Source: Zelonia costaricensis (taxonomy: Eukaryota; Euglenozoa; Kinetoplastea; Trypanosomatida; Trypanosomatidae). Taken from it: a DNA stretch of 12,403 nt. The notes under the pieces are model-generated. The model was not told the DNA's origin and did no database searches. It was given only the letters and a program-made list of their open reading frames with translations. Both the position numbers and the translations under genes were made by a program. The DNA lies in the NCBI GenBank assembly GCA_030849075.1, contig JASAOO010002884.1, forward strand, positions 1 through 12,403. The letters run 5' to 3'. This document shows positions 1-8,868 of this stretch, in pieces. How positions within the stretch are numbered: the stretch's first letter is position 1; each line of letters opens with the position of its first letter.

Positions 1-517
1 CCTCTCATCTTCTGTTTCGTGCTGCTGTTTCAGTCTCGTTGCCCCCCCCCCTCCCTCCCCCATCGTTGCGAGCACGTGAAAGACAGGTGAGAAAGAATGG
101 AACTCGACGGCGAAGGGAGGCGGTGATGGACGAGGAGGATGCTTCTGCAGGGCAGTGAGCGACCTGCGCGATGCCGCGGCGATGACAGATCCTCACCATC
201 GATCGCCGCAGTCGCGAGAAGGGGGAGGACCAAAGAACAACAAAAAAGAAACGTGGGAGGCGCCCTGAGCACACGCCAGCGCCGCGGCGGATGTACACGT
301 CGGCGCGCTTGGCGTCATAGTGGGCGTTACAGCGCGCATCGCAGCGGCTGCCTGATGATGCCCTCTCTCTGTCTGTTCGCGTTTGTAGTTTCATCATGCG
401 TGGAGGTGAAGGATGGATGGATGGGGGGGGGGCCTTCAAAACTGCCCCTCCCTTTCCCTTCACCCAGTGCCAATTTTTTTTTCGCACACGCCTGCGTCCA
501 CCTCTCTCTGTGATGCG

Positions 518-549
518 GTGTGTGTGTGTGTGTGGGTGTGCGTGTGTAT
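518..549 (+). repeat. Imperfect (GT)n microsatellite
   Basis: An alternating GT run with a few interruptions (GGG, GCG). It lies upstream of two CA runs of opposite complementarity at 701 and 1102, so in the RNA it could pair with them. Confidence 0.9.
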
Positions 550-694
550 GCTCTCTCGTCTGCTCTTGTGCCGTCTCCTGCTCCACTTGCCTTTCCGCTT
601 CATCCGCTGCTGCTTCTTCTTCATCATCATCACGTCTACGTGAAGTGCGCTTGTGCGCGGTAGCCTCCTCGCGCGCCTCGCGTATTCACACTTT

Positions 695-700
<6 letters not shown>

Positions 701-724
<24 letters not shown>
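701..724 (+). repeat. (CA)12 microsatellite
   Basis: A pure CA dinucleotide run in non-coding sequence. CA repeats of this kind are frequent in Leishmaniinae intergenic DNA. Confidence 0.95.
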
Positions 725-725
<1 letters not shown>

Positions 726-1101
726 GAACGCACACGACCCATCGTCTTCAACTCTCCATCTATTTGCTCCGATCTCTCTTCCCAAACCCGGTGGCTTCCT
801 CCCTCCCTCTCTCTCTTCGTTTTTGTTTGCTCCCCCCCCTTCCCCCCCTCACACCCCTTCACTGGAATCTGCGACGTGCACCCGCATCCACGTCGGCCGC
901 AAGTGCACCACAGCGCTCGACCTACGCCCCGTTTTTGCCACCCGTTCCGAGTCCGCTGTCTAACGCAAACAAACAAGTGCCAAGAAGTCGAAGCTACACC
1001 ACGAACGGGGGGGGGCGAGTCGCAGTGACCTCCATCGGTGTCGTATTCCTGCGGCTTGCGTCCCACCGGTACCTACGTAACTTGCACTCCACACTTCTTA
1101 T

Positions 1102-1111
1102 ACACGCACAC

Positions 1112-1155
<44 letters not shown>

Positions 1156-1168
1156 GCACAAGCACAAG
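1102..1168 (+). repeat. Long (CA)n run followed by three CACAAG units
   Basis: A CA run at 1102-1154 with two CG interruptions passes into three tandem hexamers CACAAG at 1151-1168. The hexamer looks like a derivative of the dinucleotide run that has itself been tandemly copied. It lies about 230 bases before the trans-splice acceptor of the first gene. Confidence 0.95.
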
Positions 1169-1386
1169 CACATCTTCAGAGAAACCCGATTTGCCATCCT
1201 TATTTGCTTTCTCCCAGTCTCGCCCTCTGTTGCGAACGCGTGAAGTCAGCGACGGCCGTGCGTGCACTCGTGCTTCTGCAAGAGCGACCCCCCCTTTCTT
1301 TCTCCGTCGTGTTGCGCTCGCAGAGCTCCCCGCCCCGCCTCCCCTCTCCCCCCGCGCTCGCGCAGGCACCCAGATATCGAGCAAAC

Positions 1387-1409
1387 CTCCCCCCCTTCCC
1401 CCTTTCCAG
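1387..1409 (+). promoter_or_regulatory. Predicted trans-splice acceptor (polypyrimidine tract + AG) for the first gene
   Basis: A nearly pure pyrimidine tract at 1387-1407 is followed at once by AG at 1408-1409. In trypanosomatids the spliced leader is joined at the first AG after such a tract. The predicted 5' UTR (1410-1499) is 90 nt. The site is inferred from sequence only. Confidence 0.7.
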
Positions 1410-1499
1410 GTGCCCTGACACAAGCACAACCGCAACAGGAGCTCACTCCAAACGCAAAAAAAAGGAGAAAAAAAAGCAGACTCGAGGTGTGACCTCAAG

Positions 1500-4400
1500 A
1501 TGTCGTCACGTGACCGCACTTACGCCAACCGCGTCACGTCCTCCCCTGTGCGGGCATTGAGCAGGGCAAACACGAACACGGTGCACACGCCGGCGGCTCG
1601 GCTGGGCCAGCGGCGGACCGCCGGGCCGGGCGGCAAGCCCCACGCCTCCACCGCCCCCGCCGCCGCCATGACGCATCACGCCAAAGCCGCGGCGACCGCT
1701 GCGGAGACCTCGACCGGACGCCGGTCACGCACCTCTGTGCTGACGCCGACGGACGAGTGGGCGGCGGCGCTGGAGGCGCAACTCGCACGCATGCGCGCCG
1801 CCTTCACACGCGCAGGGGTCCTGTCGTCTGCAACTGCCATGTCCGGGACGGCCGCCACGTCTGCGTCGTCGCACTCCACTGCAGCGCGCACCAGCGGCAG
1901 CGGCGGCGCCTCTCGCCCCCGCTTGCCGAGGGCGTCGTCTGAGCGGCCCCAAAAGAGTTTGACGTCGACGGTGCCGGTGCACGCCGCACGCCATCGTGTC
2001 ACGTCCCCACGTCCCACACCATTACCGCCGCCGCACGAGCTGCTCCCGGCGCGCGTGGCAGAGGATGAGGAGGGGGAAGACGAGGGCGAGGCGAGCTTGG
2101 GTCACCCAAGCAGCGGCAGCGCGCTGGAAGAGTTTGAACGTGCGTCGTCTGAGGCCTCCTCGCCGTCTGACTTCAGCCACAACGAGGAAGAAGAAGGCGA
2201 TGCCGTCGTGGCGGCTGCGGAGGGGGTGCAGGCTGTCCGGCCAGAGGCGTCGGCAGCGATGCTGCATATCGAGGAGGTCGGCGACGCCCTCCTTGCCGCG
2301 TCCGCGCAGGTGGATGCGGATGAGGGGGTCTTCGCTGCGCAGGCCGCGCTGGAGTCCCGTGTGATGGAGCTGCTCCGCGCCTGGCGTGCCGCGGCGTCGT
2401 CGCCGGCGGAGTCGCGCACCGCCAGCCGACGCCCCTCCGGCCGCCACAACGGGCCGTCGCCGCAGGCCACCTCCTCCAGCCCTTCTGGCGCTCTTGGCGT
2501 CACGCACTCGTCCAGGCCCGGCATCACCGCCGCCGACCTCCTCGCGGGCGGTGCAGGCCCCGACGGAGGCGCCGGCACGCAGCGCGTGCTGCGGGACCTC
2601 AACGAGGCCCGGACCCGTATCGCGGGTCTCGCCAAGCTGCACGCGGAACTGACCGGCAGCGAGGTGCAATACCGCGATCTACAGCGCCGCTACGTCGTGG
2701 AACAGGACCTGCTGGTTGAGCTCGATGACATCTGCGCCTTCCTCCAGAGCGGCGATGGGGATGCGTCGAGGGGTGAACAGCAGCCGCAGCGCATGCCGCG
2801 GTCCTCCGGCCGCCCCCGCGACGGCGATCTTGGGCGGCGCAATGTGGCGGCGTGCCTGCGCCTCGCCGAACACCTCCGCCACCGCCACGCCCAAATCGCG
2901 GAGCGGCTGACGGACGAGCTGCTCTGGATGCGGGCAGAGGTGGAGCGGCACGACTGGTCGGCCGTCGAAGCCGCGACACCACTGACGCGCATGGAAGCCG
3001 TTGCCCCGCTGCGTGCCGGTGATGCGAGAGCGCCAGCACCGTCGGACGCGGACGAGACGCGGCGCAGCGCAGGAAGTCGTACGCGTCGGCGCGCACACGG
3101 CACGCTGCCGTACAGCGAAGGGGCGCCGGCGCGTGCGGCCGACGACGGCGCTGATCCAGTGGACTCCGCTCGAGGCACCATCCGCGCGTCCCTGAGCACC
3201 GTCGGTACAGATGCAGACGCGTCGGTGCGCGCCTCAGAGACGCGGGACTCGTTCCTTCTGCGCGTGCAGGTGCCCGTCTTCGCCGCTGCCGCGCCGCCGC
3301 CGCTGTCGCAGGTGCTGGCGCCGGCAGTGCCGCAGGACACGGCGCAGGCCCCCCAGCGGCTGAGCGGTGGGGGCAGCGGCGGTGCAGGCCTCGTGCGCAG
3401 GCGGTCGGGCACCCGCAACAGCGGTGGTGGCGCCACCGCACTGGCCTCGGTCTCTGTCGTGGCGACGCCGCAGCGGTACGCGTTTGTGCAGCTCTATGAG
3501 TGCTGCCGCGGCTTCCTCGCCGCAATGCTGGACCGCCTCACCGCCCTACACGCGCGTCTCCGCGAGGACTTGCTACGACTGCAGCGCGACGCGCAGGACT
3601 TGGATGCGTACGACCCCACCGCTGATGCGCTGATGGAGCGCAGCGAGGCGCTGGCGGCGCACGTGGCGCAGCTGGACGTGTGGGTGACGGAGGTGCTGCG
3701 CCTGGACCAGGTGCTGCACGAGCAGGTGAAGGTGCCGCTCGATGGCGCCCTGCAGACGTACGAGCGGCTACGCACGCAGCTGCTGGAGGTGCTGAAGCAG
3801 CGTCTCGAGGAGGAGGAGTCCGAGCACGCGCGGCGGCGCAGCGCGGAGGCGGTGATGTCGGGACTGGACGACACCGAGGACGATCCGCTGGGCGAGGAGA
3901 GCAGCCGTGCACCACCGCAACGGCCCTCGGATACGGAAGCAGCCTGCGCATCCGACTCTACCGGTGGCCGTGGGTCTCGCACTCGCGCCGACGCTGAAGG
4001 AGCAGACGCTGGAAATGGGGAGGCTGCTGAAGGGGAAGAGCCCCGCGGTGGAGGTGGGGATGGCAACGGCAGTGTGGGCGCGCCGTCGGCGCCACCGCTG
4101 ACGCCGCCGCCGACGTCCCGCGCTGCGGAGCAGTCGGTGGCTGGCAGCCCCTCGCCTGCCTCCGCTGGGGCCACTACTGCTGCTGCTGCTGCTGCAGCTG
4201 CGAGCAGCGCGGCACGCCTGCCACGCGCGTCGGCGGAGTTCGTTGGTATGCTGGAGGCGCTCCTGCAAGATCAGCGCGTGGCCGCAATGGGGGCCGCTGC
4301 TGCTGCAGCAGTCACGGCTGGTGTGGAGTCCGTCCTACGCCACGGCAGTTACGCAGTGACCGACAGCGGCGCAGCGCAGGCGGCGGCCGGTGCCGACACG

Positions 4401-5098
4401 GCACTGAACACCAGTCACGGCCCTTTGAGTGAAAGCGCGCCGCCGCTCGCGGCCGAGGTTGCGGCACAGCCGAGCGACGAGACGACGTGGGGCGGCACCG
4501 CTCCGTGCGAGTCCGGCACCGANAGTCGGCAGAGCCGTCGGCGGCGCCTCAGCACCCGAGCGCCACGTCAGCAGCCCCGGATATCACCGTGTACGTCTCT
4601 TCCGCTTCCGACTCAGAGGCAGACGCGTCGGAGGTGCATCGGCACAGCGAAGTCTACGCGCAAGAGGCGGAGCAGGGGAGGGGCGTGGCGGGCGGTGCGG
4701 TGGGCCACAACTGCCGCGCGCACAACGACGTGGACGAGGAGGGCAGCGCGGGGGATGAGAGGAACGACAGCGGCAGCGAGGAGGCGAGCGATGGGAGCAG
4801 CTCCAGTGACGACGCGCCGCGCGACACGCGTGGGTCGTGGAGTCGCCACTCCGGCGCTTGGTCGCACGTGCCGTGGGGCTGGCACGCCGCGCAGCCCCCG
4901 CAGCGCTACGGGCTGGGCAGCGGCATGGGGTTCCGTGCGGGCCTGGCGGCGCTCTGCGCTGCAGTCGTCGACCGCGCGCTGCGCTTTGGTGACAGCGACG
5001 ACGAGGCGGAGGAGACGGAAAGCGACGCGCACCATCGGCGGGGGGCGCACGCGTCTTCCGCTTCGGGCCCCTCGTCGAAGCGAGCCCGGCGGGAATAA
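1500..5098 (+). CDS. Large hypothetical protein with helical/coiled-coil blocks, acidic tracts and basic C-terminus; frame broken at an N
   Basis: I do not recognise this protein. It starts at the first ATG after the predicted acceptor and keeps one frame to the N at 4523 (codon 1008). Beyond that, the same frame (to 5210) turns into Arg-rich out-of-frame text. The frame that continues to TAA at 5096-5098 keeps the gene's Ala/Ser/acidic composition, giving about 1,199 residues. Visible regions are: Ser/Thr/Pro/Ala-rich N-terminus (1-180) with many SP/TP sites; acidic Ser-rich stretch (about 186-235); helix (254-300); probable coiled coils (about 361-417 and 446-498); the longest helical block (about 658-791), ending in a Glu/Arg-rich segment; Gly/Ser/acidic linker (about 792-890); polyalanine near 894-901; a short helical segment (905-950); and an acidic tail ending in the basic patch KRARRE. 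No enzyme motif, signal peptide or clear membrane segment is seen. A structural or scaffold role, possibly nuclear, is inference. Confidence 0.8.
4179..4202 (+). repeat. GCT-rich polyalanine codon tract
   Basis: Five consecutive GCT codons, then GCA, GCT and GCG, encode eight alanines (residues 894-901) of the first gene. A second short tract with three GCT and two GCA lies at 4293-4310. Surrounding alanines are mostly GCG, GCC or GCA, so the pure GCT run suggests recent replication slippage. Confidence 0.85.
4523..4523 (+). other. Ambiguous base (N) coinciding with a reading-frame break
   Basis: The only N in the window falls inside the first gene. Coding character moves from the frame of 1500 to the frame of 4487 exactly here. 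The shift equals one missing base (or two extra). The likeliest reading is an assembly gap marked by one N that stands for two or 3n+2 real bases. A true frameshift in the organism is less likely but not excluded. Confidence 0.85.
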
Positions 5099-5145
5099 GG
5101 GGTGGTGGAGGGGGGGGGGTGGTGGTGGAGGGACGGGGGTGCAGC
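5099..5145 (+). repeat. G-rich tract directly after the stop codon
   Basis: Immediately after TAA comes a run of G-tracts separated by single T or A bases, including one of about ten G. It has more than four runs of three or more G within 45 bases, so it could form a G-quadruplex in the coding strand or the mRNA. A role in 3' UTR control is inference. Confidence 0.75.
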
Positions 5146-5539
5146 CAGCCGCAACCTACACTGCGTGTGGCACTCCCGTGTCTGGTCTGCGTCCCCGCTC
5201 CCGCGCGTGACCCGTTTGGGGCCCCGCGGCACCACGCCTCTGCATAGTGCCTCACCCTCCCCCCCCCTCATCCCTTCCTTGTGTGCCCTGCCGCCGGTTG
5301 GCATTCGCTGTTCTCGTTGCGGGGTGCGGCTCACTTCTCTTTTCGTGCTTTGTTGTTTGGTATTGGTTGGCACGGCTGTGCAATAGGCGTGTGTATGTGT
5401 TGTGTGTGTGACGGCGGCGTCTTTGGAGATGGATGCCGATGGTTGTTGGCGGGCAGACTTATTGCGCTTTCCTCTTGGACCTCGAGTGTCTGTGCGTGAA
5501 TTGCGGCTGGTTTGCCGTCTAGAGAAGTTCCTCCTTTTC

Positions 5540-5554
5540 TTTTTTTAAAAAAAA
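5540..5554 (+). other. T7A8 block in a GC-rich region
   Basis: Seven T followed directly by eight A, a near-perfect self-complementary block. It is unusual in this GC-rich sequence. It lies in the 3' UTR or spacer of the first gene and could form a weak A-U hairpin or act as an A/U-rich RNA element. Function is unknown. Confidence 0.8.
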
Positions 5555-5609
5555 GAGTGCGCTCCATTTGCTTTCCCTTGTTTGCCTTTGCCGGTGTAGA
5601 TACTGATTC

Positions 5610-5625
5610 GTGTGTGTGTGTGTGT
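5610..5625 (+). repeat. (GT)8 microsatellite
   Basis: A pure GT run about 160 bases upstream of the long CA run at 5785, to which it is complementary. Confidence 0.9.
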
Positions 5626-5669
5626 ACTCGTGCGCTGGATAGATCGACCAACCTGCTGCACGTCTTCAA

Positions 5670-5707
5670 CCTCCCCCCTCTCTCTCTCTCTCCATCTCTT
5701 CCATCAG
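5670..5707 (+). promoter_or_regulatory. CT-rich tract with AG: possible alternative trans-splice acceptor
   Basis: A C/T tract with repeated CT units ends in AG at 5706-5707. It has the form of an acceptor, but the only ORF directly downstream (from ATG 5708) encodes Thr-His repeat text from the CA run, so no gene supports it. It could be a cryptic site, or could guide polyadenylation of the upstream mRNA, which in trypanosomatids is coupled to downstream pyrimidine tracts. Confidence 0.35.
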
Positions 5708-5784
5708 ATGAGGTGGGGCGGAAGAGCTCCGTTGCGTAGTTGCGTGATGTCCCCCTGCCCCTCCTTCCCGTCGTGCTCAACCGG

Positions 5785-5844
<60 letters not shown>

Positions 5845-5851
5845 CACACAC
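5785..5851 (+). repeat. Long (CA)n run with two AA interruptions
   Basis: A 67-base CA run interrupted by CAAACA steps near 5801-5804 and 5827-5830. It is the longest microsatellite in the window and non-coding. Confidence 0.95.
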
Positions 5852-6488
5852 CTCTCACGTGTGCGCGCCAAGGCCACCGGCAGCAACGACGTGGCAACCC
5901 TCGACGCTTACGCTTCCTTGTAGGAAATTGTTGCCTTCATTTTTGTTTTCCTCTTTACTGTGCGCCTGCATGGCACGTGCTTGCCGTCCCGACCGCCGTC
6001 AACATCATCGCCGTCGTCACCGGCGTAGTGCTTCATCCCCCCCACCACCCCACTGTGCTCTGCTTGCCTTGTACCTCCGTTGAACCGCCTCGTTCTTTTG
6101 GTGTTTTGTGTTTTGTTTCCCGACGTGCTCTCCTGCGTCTCTCCCCGCTCCCCCCTCTTTCCGCTCGCTCACTCGCTCGCGCTCTGCTTGATTGGCGTGT
6201 GCGCGTTTGTGAGTGTGACGGTCACGCGGATGCGTGGATCTTTCTTCCATGCTTGCGTGTGTCGGCGTTCGCTGCGAATGCACAGGACCCCCACCCCCCT
6301 TTACCCCTCCCCTCGATCACCCCGCTGTGAAGCACCAAGAACAGAGGCGTAGAGAGAGAGCGAGGGAGCGGCGGCGGGGAAAGGGAGACTGTGGAAGACC
6401 GAAAGAAAAAAACGTTAACTACGACACGCCAAAACACGGGAGGGTGGGGACGCAGGCTTAACACTGTGGCTGCAGTGCACCAGCTTGA

Positions 6489-6509
6489 GTGTGTGTGTGT
6501 GTGTGTGTG
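6489..6509 (+). repeat. (GT)10 microsatellite
   Basis: A pure GT run about 230 bases upstream of the predicted acceptor of the UTP23-like gene. Confidence 0.95.
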
Positions 6510-6735
6510 CGTGTGGTGAGGTTCTAGAGTACACGCCCTCCCGAATCTCCACAAATATTGTCCATGATGAGGTTGCGTGTAGGCACACTCCATGCGCACA
6601 AAGGCAGGTGGACTTCCCCTCATGTGCGTGCGTACCTGTAGTTGCGGTGCTCGAGAAGGCAGCTTTCTTCGTCTTCTCCCACCCTGGCCGCGAACCGGGT
6701 GCCAGTGATGTGCTACCTCTCCTTCTTCCATCAGC

Positions 6736-6782
6736 TTCACGCTCCCTTCTCCCCCCCTAACGCTCCTTCACCCATCTCGCAG
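6736..6782 (+). promoter_or_regulatory. Predicted trans-splice acceptor for the UTP23-like gene
   Basis: A pyrimidine-rich tract (6736-6780) ends in AG at 6781-6782. This would give an 88 nt 5' UTR before ATG 6871. A second, shorter tract with AG at 6848-6849 would leave only 21 nt and is a possible alternative. Confidence 0.6.
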
Positions 6783-6870
6783 CCGCAGTCCCACGAAGAG
6801 AGGCACACAACCAACCCAAGGAGTCAACTCCACACTCTTCCTCTTGCAGCGCGGACACACCACTCCCCGA

Positions 6871-8808
6871 ATGAAGCGTAGGGTGCTTCGGGCACACGCC
6901 AACAAGCGGTGCCTCCGCGTGCTCTCCGCGTCGCACCTCATCCACAGCACCGCCTCCGCGGCATCGACGTCTCTGCCGCCGTCCGCATGCACCAGCGCGT
7001 CGGCCGACCGCGGCGGCGGCTACGCACTTCTGTGCGATGCCTCTTTTCTGCGTGCCCTCCTGCTTGCCTACTGGCAGGCGAACGCCCCAGCGATGTGGCG
7101 CGAGGCGCGGCGCCGCAAGCTACGGAAAGCTGAAGCCGCCCTGTCGAGCGCGGCCGCGTCGCACAACCGCGCGAGCACCACCGCGGGTGCTGCCTCGGCT
7201 CAACACGCGTCTTCGGGGGCTCCGGCGGCGTCCGTGAAGCAGGCGCCGGCAAAGGCGACCGCGCAGGGGTCGGCTGTGACGGCGGCAAGCATCGCCCGTC
7301 TGCCCTTCGGTGCGATGCCGGTGCAATCCCCGCACGCGTTTCTCACGGCACTGCTGCTCGATGCCTTTCAAGATGACGGGAGCCCAGCGGCGGCTGCTGC
7401 GTCGAGTGGGGCACACGCGGCGGGTGGCGCGACGACATCAAGGTTTCAGCTGCTGTGCCTGCCAGCGACGCTGGTGGCGCTGCATCGCATGCGGGAGGCA
7501 GCGCACACGGTGCAGGCGGTCGCTGACGTGCCCGGCGATGATGGCAGCACGCGAACGCCCGCCTCGGCGCACCCACACGCGTCTGCGACGGACGCGTGGC
7601 TGTCGGCGTCGTTCGGCGACAGCCTTGCTGCCCTTGCTGAGGCTGAGCGGGACGGCGGCGCGGGCAGGCGGTCTGCCGGGTCCGCCACCGCACCGCTCAC
7701 GTTTCAGGAGATTCCGGCGGCGGTGGTGCAGCACCTGCTGTCCAAGCTCACCCTCATTCAAGCCGCAGGCGGAGCTGAGCGCGCAGAGACGAACCCGTTT
7801 GCATCAGCGCAGCACGGCGAGGAGAACGGGGGTCGTGCTGGTCAAGACCAGAGGCAGCAGCGTGCACCTGCCATGCCCGACAGCGCGGCGGGAGGTGCTG
7901 AGGTGCGCAAGAGTACACTGAAGACGCCGTCTGCGTTGACCTTGGCGCAGCGCAGCGAACCCCGTGCGGTTGAGGAGTTCATCAAGGCTGTCGAAGCCTG
8001 TCTCGGCCGCCTCACCCCGGCGGAGCTCAGCGACGGGGGCGCGTGCGACGTGCAGGCCCTGCGGCTGGTGCCCATGCCGCCCTTCACCAGTCACGCACAA
8101 GCGACGCCGCGCGCGGTGGAGGAGAAGCCGCACAGCGCGGCGGCGAAGCGGCGACAGCGGGATCGCAATCGCCGCGCTGCTGCTGCTGCTGCCGATGGTG
8201 GGTCTGCCAGCGCAGAGGCAGCGGAGGGGTCCAGGCGGGCCGCTGCGGTGGCGGCACCGTCCGCATCATCGCCGGCGCCCCGCCCCTTTCTCCCACGCAC
8301 GCACTTCGTCGCCACGCAGAGCCACGACGTGCGCCGCCGCCTGCCCGCCGCAACGCCGCTGCTCCGCTTCACCGCCAACCCCGATGCCCTCTGGATCGAG
8401 CAGCGCGGCGCGGCGTACCACTACGGCACAGACGACGGGCCGAGGTCCACGACGGCACGGGCGGCATCGGTGGAGTCGTCGAAGTTTCGCCGGAGCGGGA
8501 CCGCGCCGCCGCGCCACCACACCCCCCACACGAGTGCAGGGCCCACGGTCATGTCGGCCGCACCACAGCTCTCGCGCGCTGATGTGGCCTTCATGAAGCA
8601 CCTGGGCAAGGGCAGCGACCTCGCCCTCCCCGCGAAGACTCCTCCAGCACCGTCACCGTCGCCAGCGGCTCCGGCGGCCTCGCCTGCGTCGCCCAAGTCG
8701 GCTGCAGGGGCCGCCACCGCAGGCCGAAAGCGCCGCCGCCGCGAGAAAGGGCAGAACCCGCTGTCCATGAAGAAGAAGCACAAGCGCGAGACCTTCCGCG
8801 CAGTGTGA
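6871..8808 (+). CDS. UTP23: Utp23-like PIN-domain rRNA-processing protein, strongly expanded
   Basis: 645 residues from ATG 6871; the frame is open further upstream only from a TTG, so the ATG is chosen. Utp23 belongs to the small-subunit processome, where it works with the snR30/U17 H/ACA RNA in 18S rRNA maturation in the nucleolus. Family signatures seen in order are: a basic start (KRRVLRAHANKR, 2-13); the first PIN strand and Asp, ALLCDASF (52-59, Asp56); a second strand block, RFQLLCLPATL (191-201); the late PIN block THFVATQ (477-483) followed by a PLLRF...LWIEQ segment to about 512; and the Fcf1/Utp23 C-terminal signature KGQNPLS with a Lys/Arg tail (620-639), also a likely nucleolar signal. 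Known homologues are about 250 residues. The extra length is Ala/Ser/Gly-rich sequence between the PIN blocks (about 85-185, 210-465). The Asp expected right after VATQ is Ser484 (Asp486 is near), and no CCHC cluster is visible, so nuclease activity is unlikely. The alternative, Fcf1/Utp24, fits less well because of VATQ and the missing acidic residues. Confidence 0.85.
   Translation: MKRRVLRAHANKRCLRVLSASHLIHSTASAASTSLPPSACTSASADRGGGYALLCDASFLRALLLAYWQANAPAMWREARRRKLRKAEAALSSAAASHNRASTTAGAASAQHASSGAPAASVKQAPAKATAQGSAVTAASIARLPFGAMPVQSPHAFLTALLLDAFQDDGSPAAAAASSGAHAAGGATTSRFQLLCLPATLVALHRMREAAHTVQAVADVPGDDGSTRTPASAHPHASATDAWLSASFGDSLAALAEAERDGGAGRRSAGSATAPLTFQEIPAAVVQHLLSKLTLIQAAGGAERAETNPFASAQHGEENGGRAGQDQRQQRAPAMPDSAAGGAEVRKSTLKTPSALTLAQRSEPRAVEEFIKAVEACLGRLTPAELSDGGACDVQALRLVPMPPFTSHAQATPRAVEEKPHSAAAKRRQRDRNRRAAAAAADGGSASAEAAEGSRRAAAVAAPSASSPAPRPFLPRTHFVATQSHDVRRRLPAATPLLRFTANPDALWIEQRGAAYHYGTDDGPRSTTARAASVESSKFRRSGTAPPRHHTPHTSAGPTVMSAAPQLSRADVAFMKHLGKGSDLALPAKTPPAPSPSPAAPAASPASPKSAAGAATAGRKRRRREKGQNPLSMKKKHKRETFRAV
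8176..8193 (+). repeat. GCT polyalanine tract in the UTP23-like gene
   Basis: Five GCT codons and one GCC encode six alanines within the low-complexity insert. This is the same kind of GCT run as in the first gene. Confidence 0.85.
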
Positions 8809-8822
8809 CCCTGATGAAGGAA

Positions 8823-8839
8823 GGGGCAGGGGGGGGGGG
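8823..8839 (+). repeat. G-run 15 nt after the stop codon
   Basis: GGGG, a two-base break and then eleven G, shortly after the TGA of the UTP23-like gene. It resembles the G-rich tract after the stop of the first gene and could form a quadruplex. The exact length may be uncertain because long homopolymers are error-prone. Confidence 0.75.
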
Positions 8840-8855
8840 TGCGGCTGGACGCGCT

Positions 8856-8868
8856 TGTGTGTGTGTGT
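8856..8868 (+). repeat. Short (TG)n run
   Basis: About six TG units just after the G-run in the 3' UTR of the UTP23-like gene. Confidence 0.85.

Larger units (their letters stand above)
1..1409 (+). other. Intergenic region upstream of the first gene
   Basis: No convincing gene is seen in these 1.4 kb. Open frames on both strands translate mainly into dinucleotide-repeat products (Thr-His, Cys-Val) or Arg/Pro/Ser-rich strings without domain-like character. The stretch holds TG and CA repeats, G-runs near 421-432 and 1006-1014, and a long pyrimidine-rich block at about 770-867 that has no AG directly after it. It is best read as the 3' UTR of an upstream gene plus spacer, ending in the acceptor at 1408-1409. 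A pyrimidine stretch with AG at 32-33 could be a minor acceptor. I see no tRNA or other structured RNA. Confidence 0.6.
5099..6782 (+). other. Intergenic region between first gene and UTP23-like gene
   Basis: About 1.7 kb without a convincing gene. It contains the G-rich tract after the stop, a T7A8 block (5540-5554), TG, CT and CA repeats, a pyrimidine tract with AG at 5706-5707, a C/T-rich area near 6120-6190, and a purine-rich stretch at about 6348-6410. It should contain the 3' UTR and polyadenylation sites of the upstream gene and the acceptor of the next. I could not confirm or exclude a degenerate SIDER-type retroposon by eye. Confidence 0.6.

Noticed and set aside
396..1243. Several + strand ORFs of 120-210 codons in the 5' intergenic region
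   Set aside because: They translate dinucleotide repeats and pyrimidine tracts (Cys-Val, Thr-His, Ser/Pro/Leu strings) and overlap each other in different frames.
2599..3525. 308-codon minus-strand ORF opposite the first gene
   Set aside because: An Arg/Ala/Pro-rich antisense shadow with no domain. Strand orientation of the cluster and splice signals support the + strand.
4524..5210. C-terminal extension of the first gene in the nominal frame
   Set aside because: The translation becomes Arg/Thr-rich and lacks the gene's composition; the shifted frame is gene-like and ends at 5098.
5708..5923. ORF starting right after the CT-tract AG at 5706-5707
   Set aside because: Most of it is Thr-His repeat from the CA microsatellite, with no domain-like sequence.
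6844..6870. Upstream extension of the UTP23-like gene from a TTG at 6844
   Set aside because: TTG is not a normal start in this type of organism. The ATG at 6871 fits, and the Utp23-like basic N-terminus starts there.
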